Shown here: in pieces, positions 28,887-37,969 of the stretch
Layout: each line of letters begins with the position of its first letter
Numbering within the stretch: position 1 is the stretch's first letter
Origin: Paraburkholderia caballeronis
GTDB taxonomy: Bacteria; Pseudomonadota; Gammaproteobacteria; Burkholderiales; Burkholderiaceae
Assembly (NCBI RefSeq): GCF_900104845.1
Contig: NZ_FNSR01000001.1
Span: forward strand, 2,418,001-2,482,000
Length of the DNA stretch: 64,000 nucleotides
Direction: 5' to 3'
Notes under the pieces: generated by a model
The model's input: only the letters and a program-made list of their open reading frames with translations
Databases searched by the model: none
What the model was told of the DNA's origin: nothing
Translations under genes and position numbers: made by a program

Positions 28887-29939
28887 TCAGGACTCCGCGG
28901 CGGCGCGCACGGGTTGCGGCGCGCGCGCATGGTCAGGGGTAAGCGCGGGAGACGGCGCGGCGGGCAGCGCCGCGGCGGCGGTGCCGCACATCGGGTCGCG
29001 CGGCATGCCGCGCATGTACTGGTTCACGACGCCGTCGAACAGGCGCGGCATCACCGAGCCGTACAGCGCGACCGGCGCTTTCGCGGACGGCTGTTCGAGC
29101 GCGTTGTACGCGGCCTTGTCGAGCGCGAGCGGCGACGCCTTCGCGCGCGCGATCCACGCGTCGAAGTCCGCGCGGCTGGTCGCGAGCGTGTCGAAGTGCA
29201 TGTCCGAGAAACCCGGGCCGCTGAACGCGGCCGAGCGGCCGGCATAAACGCCCGGCTGGTTCGCGATCAGGTGCAGTTGCGTCTGCATGCCGGACATCGC
29301 GTACACCTGGCTGCCCAGTTGCGGCACGAAGAACGAGTTCATCAGCGACTCGGCGGTGATGCGGAAGTCGATCGGCGTATCGACCGGAATCGCGAGCTGG
29401 TTCACCGACGCGACGCCGTAGTCCGGATAGATGAACAGCCACTTCCAGTTCAGCGCGACGACCTCGACGCGCACCGGCTTCGTCTGCGATTCGATCGGCC
29501 GGTACGGATCGAGGCTGTGCGTGGTGCGCCAGATCAGCACCGCGAGCGTGACCACGATCACGCACGGAATCGACCAGACGACCACTTCGATCGCGGTCGA
29601 ATGCGACCACTTCGGCGCATACGTCGCGCGCGTGTTCGACGCCCGGTAGCGCCATGCGAAGATCAGCGTCAGCGCGATCACCGGGATCACGACGAGCAGC
29701 ATCAGCCCGAGCGCGATCAGGATGAGGTTTTTCTCCTGCACGCCGATGTCGCCCTGCGGACTCATCAGCGCCATGTTGCAGCCGCCTAGCAGCGCGGCCG
29801 CGCCGACGGCCGCCGCGCGGCCGGCGGAACCGGCCAGGCGTAACGCCCGGGTGGGAGGGAAATGCCGCCACGGCGACGGCCGACCTGGAGTGGGATCCGG
29901 CCCGGTGGCCGGCTGTTTTCGAATAGCGGGGTTCCGCAT
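28887..29939 (-). CDS. cyoA: Cytochrome o ubiquinol oxidase subunit II
   Basis: 350 residues from ATG 29939, preceded by AGGA; a start 42 bases upstream is possible. A long N-terminal leader ends in lipobox LLGGC. Two membrane helices ([25 protein letters not shown] and [19 protein letters not shown]) precede the periplasmic cupredoxin domain. The segment [20 protein letters not shown] replaces the CuA ligands, the signature of a quinol oxidase rather than a cytochrome c oxidase. The Ala/Pro-rich tail (~40 residues) is longer than usual. It is the first gene of cyoABCD. Confidence 0.94.
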   Translation of the reverse strand: MRNPAIRKQPATGPDPTPGRPSPWRHFPPTRALRLAGSAGRAAAVGAAALLGGCNMALMSPQGDIGVQEKNLILIALGLMLLVVIPVIALTLIFAWRYRASNTRATYAPKWSHSTAIEVVVWSIPCVIVVTLAVLIWRTTHSLDPYRPIESQTKPVRVEVVALNWKWLFIYPDYGVASVNQLAIPVDTPIDFRITAESLMNSFFVPQLGSQVYAMSGMQTQLHLIANQPGVYAGRSAAFSGPGFSDMHFDTLATSRADFDAWIARAKASPLALDKAAYNALEQPSAKAPVALYGSVMPRLFDGVVNQYMRGMPRDPMCGTAAAALPAAPSPALTPDHARAPQPVRAAAES

Positions 29940-30072
29940 GTGTGTGGTCCTGGTTGGCGATCGCATCCCCCATGCATGCATCCGCCACGCGGGTTGCCGG
30001 TGTCCGCCGGGCGGGCCGGCCCTTGAGGACCGGCCCGCCGCGGCGGCACCGCCAGCCGCGACGCGCGTTTGA

Positions 30073-30161
30073 TGTATGGATCAACGTGCGACCGGGCCGC
30101 ATGTTAGAGTAAGACATCACCCATACAAGTGCGACAAAATGACACCAAAATCACCCATACA
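30073..30161. promoter_or_regulatory. Candidate MocR operator repeats between cyoA and the MocR gene
   Basis: Two perfect 12-bp direct repeats ATCACCCATACA lie at 30116-30127 and 30150-30161 (34 bp start to start). The inverted core TGTATGG lies at 30073-30079. Spaced direct repeats plus an inverted half-site are the known architecture for MocR regulators such as GabR and PdxR. The downstream copy falls just inside the predicted MocR reading frame, so it may serve autorepression, or the true start may be further downstream. Confidence 0.6.
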
Positions 30162-31539
30162 TAGCGGGAGCGGACGTCCTGCGTGGGTCGGCGTGTTCGT
30201 CGCCGACGGCGGTCCGCGTTACCTGCAGATCGTCGCTTTCATCGAGCGCGCGATCGCGGACGGCGCGCTGCGGCCCGGAGACCGGCTGCCGCCGCAGCGG
30301 CAACTCGCAGCGCAACTGGGCGTGGATCTGACGACGGTGACGCGCAGCTTCACCGAGGCGCGCCGCCGCCAGTTGATCGACGCGCGCGGGCCGCTCGGCA
30401 CGTTCGTCGCCGCGCCGAAGGTCGAACTCGCGCAGCGCGTGGACCTCGGCATGAACATTCCGCCGCCGCCCGCCGGTGTCGATCTGGAGGCGCTGCTGCG
30501 CGAAGGCGTCACGCAGGTGCTGATCCGCAGCGACATCGACCTGCTGATGACCTACCACCTCGGCGGCGGCAGCGACGCCGACCGCGACGCGGGCGCGCGC
30601 TGGCTGAAGCCGATGCTCGGCCGCACCGACGCGGCGCGCGTCATCGTGTCCCCGGGCGCGCAGGCGGCGCTCGCCGCGCTGATCCTCGCGGCCACGCAGC
30701 CGGGCGACGTCGTGCTGACCGGGCCGCTCGTGTATCCGGGGTTTCCGCTCGCCGCGCGGCAACTCGGGCGGCGCGTCGAGACGGTCGAAGTCGACGCGGA
30801 CGGCATGCGGCCGGACGCGCTCGAAGCCGCGTGCGGCGCGCACGGCGCGAAGCTCGTTTATCTGAACCCGACGCTGCAGAATCCGACCGCGCACACGATG
30901 CCGGAAGCGCGCCGGCTCGACATCGTGAAGACCGCCGCGCGCTGCAACGCGACGATCGTCGAGGACGACCCGTACTGGCTGTTCGCGCCGGACGCGCCGC
31001 CGCCGCTCGCGCGGCTCGCGCCGCAGCGGGTCTGTTATCTGTCCACGCTGTCGAAGTGCCTGTCGCCGGGGCTGCGCACCGCGTTCGTCGTGCTGCCGGA
31101 GTCGTTCGACGAAGCGGCGTTCGCGGCCGCGCTGCGTTCGTTCTCGCTGATGTCCGCGCCGCTGACGGCCGCGCTCGCGACGCAGTGGATCCACGACGGC
31201 TCGGCGGCGCAACTGCTGGCCGGCGTGCGCGACGAAGCGGCCGCGCGCCAGCGCCTCGCCGCGCAGACGCTCGCCGGCAGCGCGCACGCGACGGACGGCA
31301 TCCACGTGTGGCACGCGCTGCCCGGCTACTGGGCCGCCGAGAACCTCGCGGCCGCCGCGCGCGCCGAAGGGCTCGTCGTCGCGCCGTCGACCGCGTTCCA
31401 TTCCGGCGAGCGCGCGCCGAACGCGATCCGCATCTCGCTCGGCGGATGCAGCGACCGGGCGCAGCTTCGCGCGGCGCTGAACCGGCTGTCGACGCTGCTC
31501 GCGCAGCGGCCGGCCGACCGTCATCGCGTGGTGATCTGA
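30139..31539 (+). CDS. MocR-type regulator divergent to cyoABCD
   Basis: 466 residues from ATG 30139. The GntR winged helix occupies ~25-100 (FIERAIADGALRPGDRLPPQRQLAAQLGVDLTTVTRSFTEARRRQLIDARGPLGTFV). The aminotransferase domain follows with YLNPTLQNPTAHTMP, IVEDDPYWLF and the PLP-binding Lys at about 306 in STLSKCLSPGLRTAF. It is about as long as other MocR proteins and clearly a paralogue of the regulator at 24421. Position and the repeats in the shared promoter suggest control of cyoABCD and of itself. Which PLP adduct it senses is unknown. Confidence 0.84.
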   Translation: MTPKSPIHSGSGRPAWVGVFVADGGPRYLQIVAFIERAIADGALRPGDRLPPQRQLAAQLGVDLTTVTRSFTEARRRQLIDARGPLGTFVAAPKVELAQRVDLGMNIPPPPAGVDLEALLREGVTQVLIRSDIDLLMTYHLGGGSDADRDAGARWLKPMLGRTDAARVIVSPGAQAALAALILAATQPGDVVLTGPLVYPGFPLAARQLGRRVETVEVDADGMRPDALEAACGAHGAKLVYLNPTLQNPTAHTMPEARRLDIVKTAARCNATIVEDDPYWLFAPDAPPPLARLAPQRVCYLSTLSKCLSPGLRTAFVVLPESFDEAAFAAALRSFSLMSAPLTAALATQWIHDGSAAQLLAGVRDEAAARQRLAAQTLAGSAHATDGIHVWHALPGYWAAENLAAAARAEGLVVAPSTAFHSGERAPNAIRISLGGCSDRAQLRAALNRLSTLLAQRPADRHRVVI

Positions 31540-31719
31540 CGGGGGCGGCGGACGCCGCTCAAGTGGCTCGGACCGAGCCTGCATCGGCAGGCGCGGCGGC
31601 GCATCGAACGCGCGCGCCAAACGCGGCGCGGCGGCTCCGCGTCACGAGCCGCCGCCACCGCAAGACCATCGCGGGGCGAACCACCGCCCGCCCCGCGCCA
31701 ACCGCCAATCGCCAACCGC

Positions 31720-33108
31720 CTACGAGTGATACGCGGTCTCGCCGTGCGACGTCACGTCGAGCCCTTCGCGCTCCGCATCGTTGTCGACGCGCAGCCCGAT
31801 CACCAGATCGACCAGCTTGAACGCGATCACGGACACCACGGCGGACCACACCAGCGAGGTGCCGACGCCCCAGCACTGCGCGATCAGTTGCGCACCCATG
31901 TCGTAGTCGCCGACCTTGTTCGCGACATAGTCGTAGACGCCGGTGCCGCCGAGCTTCGGCGACGCGAACACGCCGGTCAGCAGCGCGCCCGCGATCCCGC
32001 CGATGCAGTGCACGCCGAACACGTCGAGCGAATCGTCGACGCCGGTCATCCGCTTCAGGCCATTCACCCCCCAGTAGCACAGCGCGCCCGCGACGAAGCC
32101 CATCACGATCGCGCCCATCGGTCCGACGAACCCGCACGCCGGGGTGATCACGACCAGCCCCGCGATCGCGCCGGACACCGCGCCGAGCATCGACGGCTTG
32201 CCCTTCAGCGTCCATTCGACGAACGTCCACGCGACCGTCGCCGCGCACGTCGCGAGCAGCGTCGTCACGAACGCGAGCGCCGCCGCGCCGTTCGCTTCAA
32301 GATTGGAGCCGACGTTGAAGCCGAACCAGCCGACCCACAGCAGCGAGCCGCCGATCATCGTCATCGTCAGGCTGTGCGGCGCCATCGTCTCCCGGCCGAA
32401 GCCGACGCGCTTGCCGATCATGATCGCGCCGACGAGGCCCGCGATCCCCGCGTTGATGTGCACGACGGTGCCGCCCGCGAAGTCGATCGCGCCCTTCTGG
32501 AACAGGAAACCCGCAGTCGCATTCGCCTTGTCGGCGGCCGCCGCGCTCGTGTACGCGTCCGGCCCCGGCCAGTACCAGACCATGTGCGCGATCGGCAGAT
32601 ACGAGAACGTGAACCACAGCACCATGAACGCGAGCACAGCAGAGAACTTCGCGCGCTCCGCGATGCCGCCGACGATCAGCGCGGGCGTGATCGCCGCGAA
32701 CGTCAACTGGAACGCGACGTAGATGTACTCGGGGATCGTCACGCCCTTGCTGAACGTCGACGCCGTCGTATCCGGCGTGACGCCCGCGAGGAACGCCTTC
32801 GAGAGCCCGCCGAAAAACGCGTTGCCCTCGGTGAACGCGACGCTGTAACCGTAGATCGCCCACAGCACGCCGAGCAGGCAGAAGATCACCAGCGTCTGCA
32901 TCAGCACCGACAGCATGTTCTTCGCGCGGACCATCCCGCCGTAAAAGAGGCCGAGGCCGGGCGCGGCCATCATCACGACGAGCAGCGTCGCGACGATCAT
33001 CCATGCCGTGTCGCCCTTGTTCGGCACCGGCGGTGCGGCGTCGGCGAACGCCGGCGCCGCGAGCGTCGCCACGACGAGCAGCGCGAGGAGTTTGACGTAG
33101 CTTTTCAT
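31720..33108 (-). CDS. amt: Ammonium transporter, Amt family
   Basis: 462 residues from ATG 33108, preceded by GGGA. A signal peptide (MKSYVKLLALLVVATLAAPAFADA) precedes eleven or so membrane helices. Amt motifs are DTAWMIVATLLVVMMAAPGLGLFYGGMVR, FAAITPALIVGGIAER, DFAGGTVVHINAGIAGLVGA, GWFGFNVGSN and FGVHCIGGIAGALLTGVF, with the twin pore His in the HIN and VHCIGG segments. It imports ammonium across the inner membrane. No glnK gene lies beside it, unlike the common amtB-glnK pair. Confidence 0.94.
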   Translation of the reverse strand: MKSYVKLLALLVVATLAAPAFADAAPPVPNKGDTAWMIVATLLVVMMAAPGLGLFYGGMVRAKNMLSVLMQTLVIFCLLGVLWAIYGYSVAFTEGNAFFGGLSKAFLAGVTPDTTASTFSKGVTIPEYIYVAFQLTFAAITPALIVGGIAERAKFSAVLAFMVLWFTFSYLPIAHMVWYWPGPDAYTSAAAADKANATAGFLFQKGAIDFAGGTVVHINAGIAGLVGAIMIGKRVGFGRETMAPHSLTMTMIGGSLLWVGWFGFNVGSNLEANGAAALAFVTTLLATCAATVAWTFVEWTLKGKPSMLGAVSGAIAGLVVITPACGFVGPMGAIVMGFVAGALCYWGVNGLKRMTGVDDSLDVFGVHCIGGIAGALLTGVFASPKLGGTGVYDYVANKVGDYDMGAQLIAQCWGVGTSLVWSAVVSVIAFKLVDLVIGLRVDNDAEREGLDVTSHGETAYHS

Positions 33109-33585
33109 TGCGCATTCCCTTGTCAAAAAAATGCCCCGACGCGCGCGCGATGAGCGGGCGCGACCGTGACGAAACAGTGTGGTTCAACGATCGTGGCCTT
33201 GCTGCGAACTGCCCGCGCGGCCGGCTCTTGCCGGCCGGCTCGCGCGGCGCTTCAGGTGCTGCGTTGCTGCTTTTGCTTCAGTCCCGCGCCGTGGCGCAGG
33301 CTGCCGCGTGTCTCCCGCCCTCATCCCGTCCGGACAGACGCGTGCCGATGCGCCGCCGCGCCCGGATCGGCGTATGCCCCGGAATCCAAAACATGCCCGC
33401 GAGCGGAACGCGCGCTGCGTACGCGTTCCGTTAGCCGAAGCGCGTTGGCGCATGCGCCGCGCCCCGCCGCTTCCGTCGCGCACCGGCGGATTTCCCGCCG
33501 TGCACTTATGATTCCCGCTGTGAAACCTTCGGCGCGCACTGCCGCGCCACTCTCTGCTACGCTGCCTCTTTGCTCAGGACCCGCC
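33109..33585. other. 477-bp intergenic region between amt and XRE regulator genes
   Basis: No convincing gene. It holds the divergent promoters of amt and the XRE-cupin gene. GGCCGGC-TCTT-GCCGGCC (33219-33236) is a perfect 7-bp hairpin without a T-run. I looked for, and did not find, a convincing sigma-54 element for amt. Confidence 0.5.
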
Positions 33586-34188
33586 ATGCAACTCGCCGAC
33601 GACGACAAGACCCCGCTCGAACGCTACCTCGGCTCGACCATCCGCGAACTGCGCCAGCGCCATGGCCTGACGATCGCCCAGGTCTCCGCGCAGGCCGGCA
33701 TCAGCCGGGGCATGCTGTCGAAGATCGAGAACGCGCAGACCTCGACCGGCCTCGACGTGCTGAACCGGATCGCGCAGGCGCTCGGCGTGTCGCTGTCCGC
33801 GCTGTTCCGCAACTTCGACGTGCCGCAGGGCGACGCGCAGCTCGTCAAGAAAGGCGCGGGCATGGAAGTCGTCCGCAAAGGCACCCGTCGCGGCCACACA
33901 TACCACCTGCTCGCGTACGACCAGGGGCCGCGCAAGCTGTTCGAGCCGTTCCTGATCACGATGGACGACGCGTCCGAACGCTTCCCGGTGTTCGAGCATC
34001 CCGGCACCGAGTTCATCCACATGCTCAAGGGCGTGATCGAATACCGGCACGGCCAGCAGACCTACATCCTTCACCCCGGCGACACGCTGACGTTCCAGGG
34101 CGACATCCCGCACGGCCCCGAACGCCTGATCAAGACACCGATCCAGTTCCTGTCGATCTTCGTCTACCCGCAGACGACGCCCGACTAA
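33586..34188 (+). CDS. XRE-family regulator with C-terminal cupin sensor domain
   Basis: 200 residues from ATG 33586 with AGGA upstream. Helix-turn-helix at about 15-70: LGSTIRELRQRHGLTIAQVSAQAGISRGMLSKIENAQTSTGLDVLNRIAQAL. The cupin domain occupies ~110-190: FEHPGTEFIHMLKGVIEYRHGQQTYILHPGDTLTFQGDIPHGPERL. HTH-cupin regulators (PuuR/SutR type) usually control amine, amino acid or sulfur catabolism. The neighbour downstream is convergent, so its target is not clear from position. Confidence 0.87.
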   Translation: MQLADDDKTPLERYLGSTIRELRQRHGLTIAQVSAQAGISRGMLSKIENAQTSTGLDVLNRIAQALGVSLSALFRNFDVPQGDAQLVKKGAGMEVVRKGTRRGHTYHLLAYDQGPRKLFEPFLITMDDASERFPVFEHPGTEFIHMLKGVIEYRHGQQTYILHPGDTLTFQGDIPHGPERLIKTPIQFLSIFVYPQTTPD

Positions 34189-34430
34189 CGCCGCACCCGC
34201 CGTTCTTCAATGCAACGTCCGTGCCATGTTTATCATCGTGAATCAAAAATTCCCATCAATAAACATGCTGGGCGCACCGCGCCGCGGTTCATGCGGCGGG
34301 TTCAGGCCACAGGACCAGCCGTTGCCTGCCCGCGGTGCGATGCGCTCGTGCATCGTGTGCGAAACCGCACCGAAACGGCACCGCAGCTTAACGCGCAGCA
34401 TCAGCGCCGCTTATGCAAATCCGGCGCGGC

Positions 34431-35225
34431 TCAAAGGCTCGTGACGACGTCGAGCGCGCGGCCGACCATCCGTTCGAGCACCGGCTGCACGCGCGCGGCG
34501 AGCCGCGGCTCATACGCGAACGGATAGTCCTCGCTCATGTACGTGGACTGGCACATCTCAAGCTGGATCGCGTGGATGCCGCGCTCCGGCGCGCCGAAGT
34601 GCCGGGTGATGTAGCCGCCCTTGAAGCGCCCGTTCGCGACCCACGTGTAGCTGCTTTCGTTCATCGCGGACTCGGCCGCCGCCTGCACCGCCGGATGCAC
34701 GGTGCGGCCATCCTGGGTGCCGAGGTTCAGGTCCGGCAGTTTGCCGTCGAACAGCCGCGGCAGCAGGCTCGCGATCGAATGCGCTTCCCACAGCAGCACG
34801 TGCGGATGCCGCTCGCGCAACCGCGCGAGTTCTCCCGCGAGCGCGTCGTGATACGGCTGCCAGTAGGTCGCGACACGGCGCGCCTTGTCGGCGGCGTCCG
34901 GCGCGCGGCCGGCGCGATAGACCGGCTCGCCGCGAAACGTCTCGGTCGGGCACAGCCCGGTCGTCGTCTGCCCCGGATACAGGCTCTGGTCGTCGGGCGG
35001 CCGGTTCAGGTCGATCACGTAGCGCGACACCCGCGCGCCGAGCACCGTCGCGCCGAGCGCCGCCGCGAAGTCGTACAGGCGGTCCAGATGCCAGTCGGTG
35101 TCGGCGACCGTCAGCGCGACGTCCGAATACGCCGGCCGCAGCGGCTCGGGAATCGTGCTGCCGAGATGCGGGATCGAGATCAGCAACGGCGCTTCGCCGC
35201 GCTGCAACGCGTACAGGTCTTCCAT
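34431..35225 (-). CDS. hutG: N-formylglutamate amidohydrolase (HutG type)
   Basis: 264 residues, near the usual length. ATG 35225 follows GGAGAG at good spacing. Recognisable motifs are PLLISIPHLGSTIPEPLRP, TDWHLDRLYDF, RYVIDLNRPPDDQSLYPGQTTTGLCPTETFRGEPVY, YWQPYHDALAGELARL, HVLLWEAHSI and FKGGYITRHFGAP. The enzyme hydrolyses N-formyl-L-glutamate to formate and glutamate, the last step of one histidine degradation route. No other hut genes are here, so it may serve another formyl-amino acid pathway. It lies 41 bases downstream of the LysR gene on the same strand. Confidence 0.87.
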   Translation of the reverse strand: MEDLYALQRGEAPLLISIPHLGSTIPEPLRPAYSDVALTVADTDWHLDRLYDFAAALGATVLGARVSRYVIDLNRPPDDQSLYPGQTTTGLCPTETFRGEPVYRAGRAPDAADKARRVATYWQPYHDALAGELARLRERHPHVLLWEAHSIASLLPRLFDGKLPDLNLGTQDGRTVHPAVQAAAESAMNESSYTWVANGRFKGGYITRHFGAPERGIHAIQLEMCQSTYMSEDYPFAYEPRLAARVQPVLERMVGRALDVVTSL

Positions 35226-35266
35226 CGGGACTCTCCATTGGATCAACGGAAACGGGCGCGCGGCGC

Positions 35267-36232
35267 TTAGCGCAGCGCGTCCTCGGGCAGTTGCGGCAGC
35301 GCGCGGGCGAGCGCGGGCTGGATCGTGCGATCGAGCACCGCGCGCGTCAGCGTGACGATCTCGTGCGCGAACTCGTCCCACTCGCCCTGCCGGTGCAGCA
35401 GGAAAAAATCGCGGCGGCCGAGCCGGCTCGACGGCAGCGGCAGCACCGCGATCTCGTCCAGATAATGACGCGCCTGCCACAGGCACAGCGGCGTCGAGAT
35501 CGCGAAACCGAGCCGCGCGGACACGAGGCTCAACAGCGGATCGGTTGCGTCGAATTCGTAGCGGCGCGGGCTGTCGATGCCGAGATGCCGCGCGAAACGC
35601 TCGATCTGCTGGCCGATCACCGAGCGCGCGGTGTAGCGGATCAGCGGCATTTCGGCCGCGAGCGCGCGCCAGTCGAGATTGCGCCGCTCGGCTAACTGGC
35701 TGCGCGCGACGACCGCGACGAATGCTTCGGAAAACAGCGGAATTTCGACGATGCGCGGATCGTTCAGCGTCGTCTGCGTGCAGACCGCGACGTCCAGTTC
35801 GCGGTCGTGCAGTTGTTTCGCGAGGCCCGGCGTGAGGCCGGACCACAACGCGATCTGCCGCGCGGAGCCGGACACCGCGCGGATCAGTTCCGGGCCGACC
35901 GTCGCCGCAAACGAATCGACGCAGCCGAACCGCACCGGCAGCCGGCCGGTATGCGACGCGTCGCCGATCCGGCGGCTCACCATCTGCGCGTGCTCGATCA
36001 GCGGCCCCGCGAGTTCGAGCAGCGCGCGCCCGGCGATGTTCGGGCGCGGCGGGCGGCTGTCGCGGTCGAACAGCGTCAGTCCCTGGTCGCGCTCCAGCGC
36101 GGCGATCGACTGGCTGACCGCGCTCTGGCTCACGCCGAGCTGCTTCGCGGCGCCGGTCATCGAGCCGGTCTCGCAGACGGCGATGAAGGCCTGCAATGCG
36201 CGCAGGTCGATAGGCGGATCGGTTCGTCTCAT
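35267..36232 (-). CDS. LysR-family transcriptional regulator
   Basis: 321 residues from ATG 36232. An N-terminal winged helix (DLRALQAFIAVCETGSMTGAAKQLGVSQSAVSQSIAALERDQGLTLFDRDSRP) is followed by a periplasmic-binding-like co-inducer domain (~95-300). It is in the same orientation as, and just upstream of, the N-formylglutamate amidohydrolase gene. It could therefore be cotranscribed with it rather than acting in the usual divergent arrangement. Confidence 0.88.
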   Translation of the reverse strand: MRRTDPPIDLRALQAFIAVCETGSMTGAAKQLGVSQSAVSQSIAALERDQGLTLFDRDSRPPRPNIAGRALLELAGPLIEHAQMVSRRIGDASHTGRLPVRFGCVDSFAATVGPELIRAVSGSARQIALWSGLTPGLAKQLHDRELDVAVCTQTTLNDPRIVEIPLFSEAFVAVVARSQLAERRNLDWRALAAEMPLIRYTARSVIGQQIERFARHLGIDSPRRYEFDATDPLLSLVSARLGFAISTPLCLWQARHYLDEIAVLPLPSSRLGRRDFFLLHRQGEWDEFAHEIVTLTRAVLDRTIQPALARALPQLPEDALR

Positions 36233-36414
36233 CGTGGGGGCTCCGTGCTCCGTCTTTTGTGAACGCAACGGCGCGACGCCGACGGATGATGCCCGGCTTT
36301 ACGCGGCGCGCGCCCAGCATCGAGATTTGCGGGGACTCAGCATAAGTTTGCCTCATACAAAAAACGCGCACGCACGACGTTCATGGACTCCGGTCCTCCC
36401 ACCGAAGGACTTTC

Positions 36415-36636
36415 ATGAGCCACGATGACTTCGTCGTGATCGGAGCGTCGGTCGCGTATCGTCTCGCGACGCCTGGCGCGGGCGCCACGTCGCAATCGTC
36501 GGGGAGACGATGCGTCGTGCGGGCAGGTGAAGGCGGCTACCTGATCGACGCGCCGGACGGCCACAAGCTGGAACCGCTGTGCGCCTCGCTTGCCGTGCAA
36601 CGTGAAATGGGCACCGACGTGAAGTTGAGAGGGTAA
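36415..36636 (+). pseudogene. Short reading frame resembling the decayed N-terminus of an FAD oxidoreductase
   Basis: 73 codons starting MSHDDFVVIGASVAYRLA after an AGGA site. The beginning looks like an FAD-dependent oxidoreductase Rossmann start (DFxVIGAGIAGASVAYRLA) with the Gly-rich loop missing. A few bases on, a different frame reads GRHVAIVGETMRR, which could be its continuation after a frameshift. The rest matches nothing I know. It may be a broken flavoprotein gene or a chance ORF. Confidence 0.35.
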
Positions 36637-36783
36637 CGACGTGCTGATAAGCGCTTCCGGTAGCGGTGCCCTGTTTCAAACCGGTTCGTACTGCATTGAA
36701 CTCAATGACTTGAATAGCGGCACCAGCACGCTTGTCTCGAAGCGGTACCCGATAGCAAAGAAGATCCTTTCGAGCCGCCTTGT

Positions 36784-37122
36784 TTATAGCTGGAGGAAGC
36801 CTCTGATCGCGAACTTCGCCAGTTCAAGCTCTTCGGGCGTCACCCGCTCGCCGCAGTAGCTTATTTCCCTCTCCGTGAAGCTCCAGCTACGAATCTGATC
36901 GACGAGGGCCACTCCCGGCCGCGCCAGACTGGCAAGCGGAACTTCCGTCTCCCATCCTCGCACGGTACCGGTGACGGGCACGCCGGTGAAACGGCTGGTA
37001 ATTTCGTTCATCACGTCATCGGAGATAACGAGGACAGCCCGGAAGCCGTCCTGCTCATTGCCTTTAGACGGCCCGACGTAGAGCCGCACGATGTCGCCGG
37101 CTTCCGGTATCCCTTCACGCAT
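36784..37122 (-). CDS. MazF/PemK-family toxin (endoribonuclease)
   Basis: 112 residues. PemK/MazF features are GDIVRLYVGPSKGNEQDGFRAVLVISDD near the N-terminus, FTGVPVTGTVRGWETEVPL, and GVALVDQIRSWSF followed by LAKFAIRGFL. The conserved Arg of the GFRAVLVIS strand and the DQIRS segment are present, so it is probably active. The ATG follows the antitoxin stop immediately (TAAATG), a tight two-gene unit with the antitoxin first. Such toxins cut mRNA when the antitoxin is degraded. Confidence 0.88.
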   Translation of the reverse strand: MREGIPEAGDIVRLYVGPSKGNEQDGFRAVLVISDDVMNEITSRFTGVPVTGTVRGWETEVPLASLARPGVALVDQIRSWSFTEREISYCGERVTPEELELAKFAIRGFLQL

Positions 37123-37416
37123 TTACCTGTTCCACTCGTCGTTTCGGGTCGGGTCGGCGGGGCCACCCAGTTCGCTGCCGACCGGATCGCCAAAGTCGAT
37201 CGCCTCGTGCCGCGCGAGTTTGCCTTCCCGGAACTGCTGGACCAGGCGCTCACGCGAAAACCGGCGGACCGTGGTATGCGGCCGCACCGAAATGCGGCCA
37301 TCAATGACCTCCACGTCCACTTCTTGCCCCTCAACCAGCGCCGCTTCGGCAGCAAGGTTCGACGGGATACGCACGGCCAGGCTGTTACCCCACCGCTTTA
37401 CGGTTTGAATCGCCAT
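37123..37416 (-). CDS. MazE-like AbrB-fold antitoxin
   Basis: 97 residues from ATG 37416 (GGAG 6 bases upstream). The N-terminal swapped-hairpin AbrB/MazE DNA-binding domain reads MAIQTVKRWGNSLAVRIPSNLAAEAALVEGQEVDVEVIDGRISVRP. The acidic C-terminal half (DFGDPVGSELGGPADPTRNDEW) would wrap the toxin. It is the first gene of the pair and probably autorepresses through the palindrome overlapping its promoter. Confidence 0.88.
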   Translation of the reverse strand: MAIQTVKRWGNSLAVRIPSNLAAEAALVEGQEVDVEVIDGRISVRPHTTVRRFSRERLVQQFREGKLARHEAIDFGDPVGSELGGPADPTRNDEWNR

Positions 37417-37460
37417 ATCGCACTCCATTGCTTGGCGTATAAACATGTTGCTACGCTCTT

Positions 37461-37500
37461 AGCATAGATGCGGCACCACGACGTGTCAACGTGTTGATAC
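37461..37500 (-). promoter_or_regulatory. Sigma-70 promoter and overlapping palindrome for the mazEF-like operon
   Basis: On the minus strand a perfect TTGACA (37484-37489), a 17-bp spacer and TATGCT (37461-37466) precede the antitoxin start by about 45 bases. The -35 box sits in the near-palindrome GTGTCAAC-GT-GTTGATAC (37483-37500), a good candidate for antitoxin-mediated autorepression. Confidence 0.75.
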
Positions 37501-37969
37501 ATCCCTGTCCGGGAAATCGTCAAATCCCGGCCGTTCGTCAGCGAGCAATACGCGCTGGCCGCCCACCTTCTCTTTCCACGCGAGGTCAATAGCTATCGGA
37601 GATCCTCTACCCGAACTCGCTCACCGGCGGTACTCGCCGCAACAATGAACGTCCTGATGGGCGCCAGCATTCACCGCCAGACCACCCAGGACATGGCCAT
37701 GAACGGTGTAGCGGGATTGTTTTTGGGGAGAGACGCTGGAGAACTGTTTCGGAGAGCGTTATGACAGGCATGTCGAGGCGAAACTGGCACAAACACAAAA
37801 TGCTTCGGCTTTGTCAGCGTCGCCTTTTCCTGTTTAACCTGATGCTTTCGCGGAACCAGCGCCGATCGTGCCGATGGCGATCGAGCCGATGGCGGTACGC
37901 ACGAACGTCGAATGAATCCCACGCGGCGCGCGGACCACAACCACCGCGCGCCGCATGTCTACCGCAGTG
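37501..37969. other. 469-bp intergenic region between the TA promoter and pntB
   Basis: No supportable gene. Composition is less GC-biased than its neighbours, and several short ORFs on both strands lack ribosome-binding sites and family motifs. Together with the TA pair and the decayed ORF at 36415 this suggests a small accessory patch. Confidence 0.5.

Noticed and set aside
26887..29247. 786-codon plus-strand ORF opposite cyoB/cyoA
   Set aside because: His/Arg/Asp-rich antisense frame of the cyo genes; no recognisable domain.
33109..33200. Sigma-54 promoter for amt
   Set aside because: Searched for GG-N10-GC with TGGC/TTGC halves upstream of the amt start; no candidate had both halves.
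37607..37940. Small minus-strand ORFs upstream of pntB as insertion-sequence remnants
   Set aside because: No transposase motif or terminal inverted repeats could be found.
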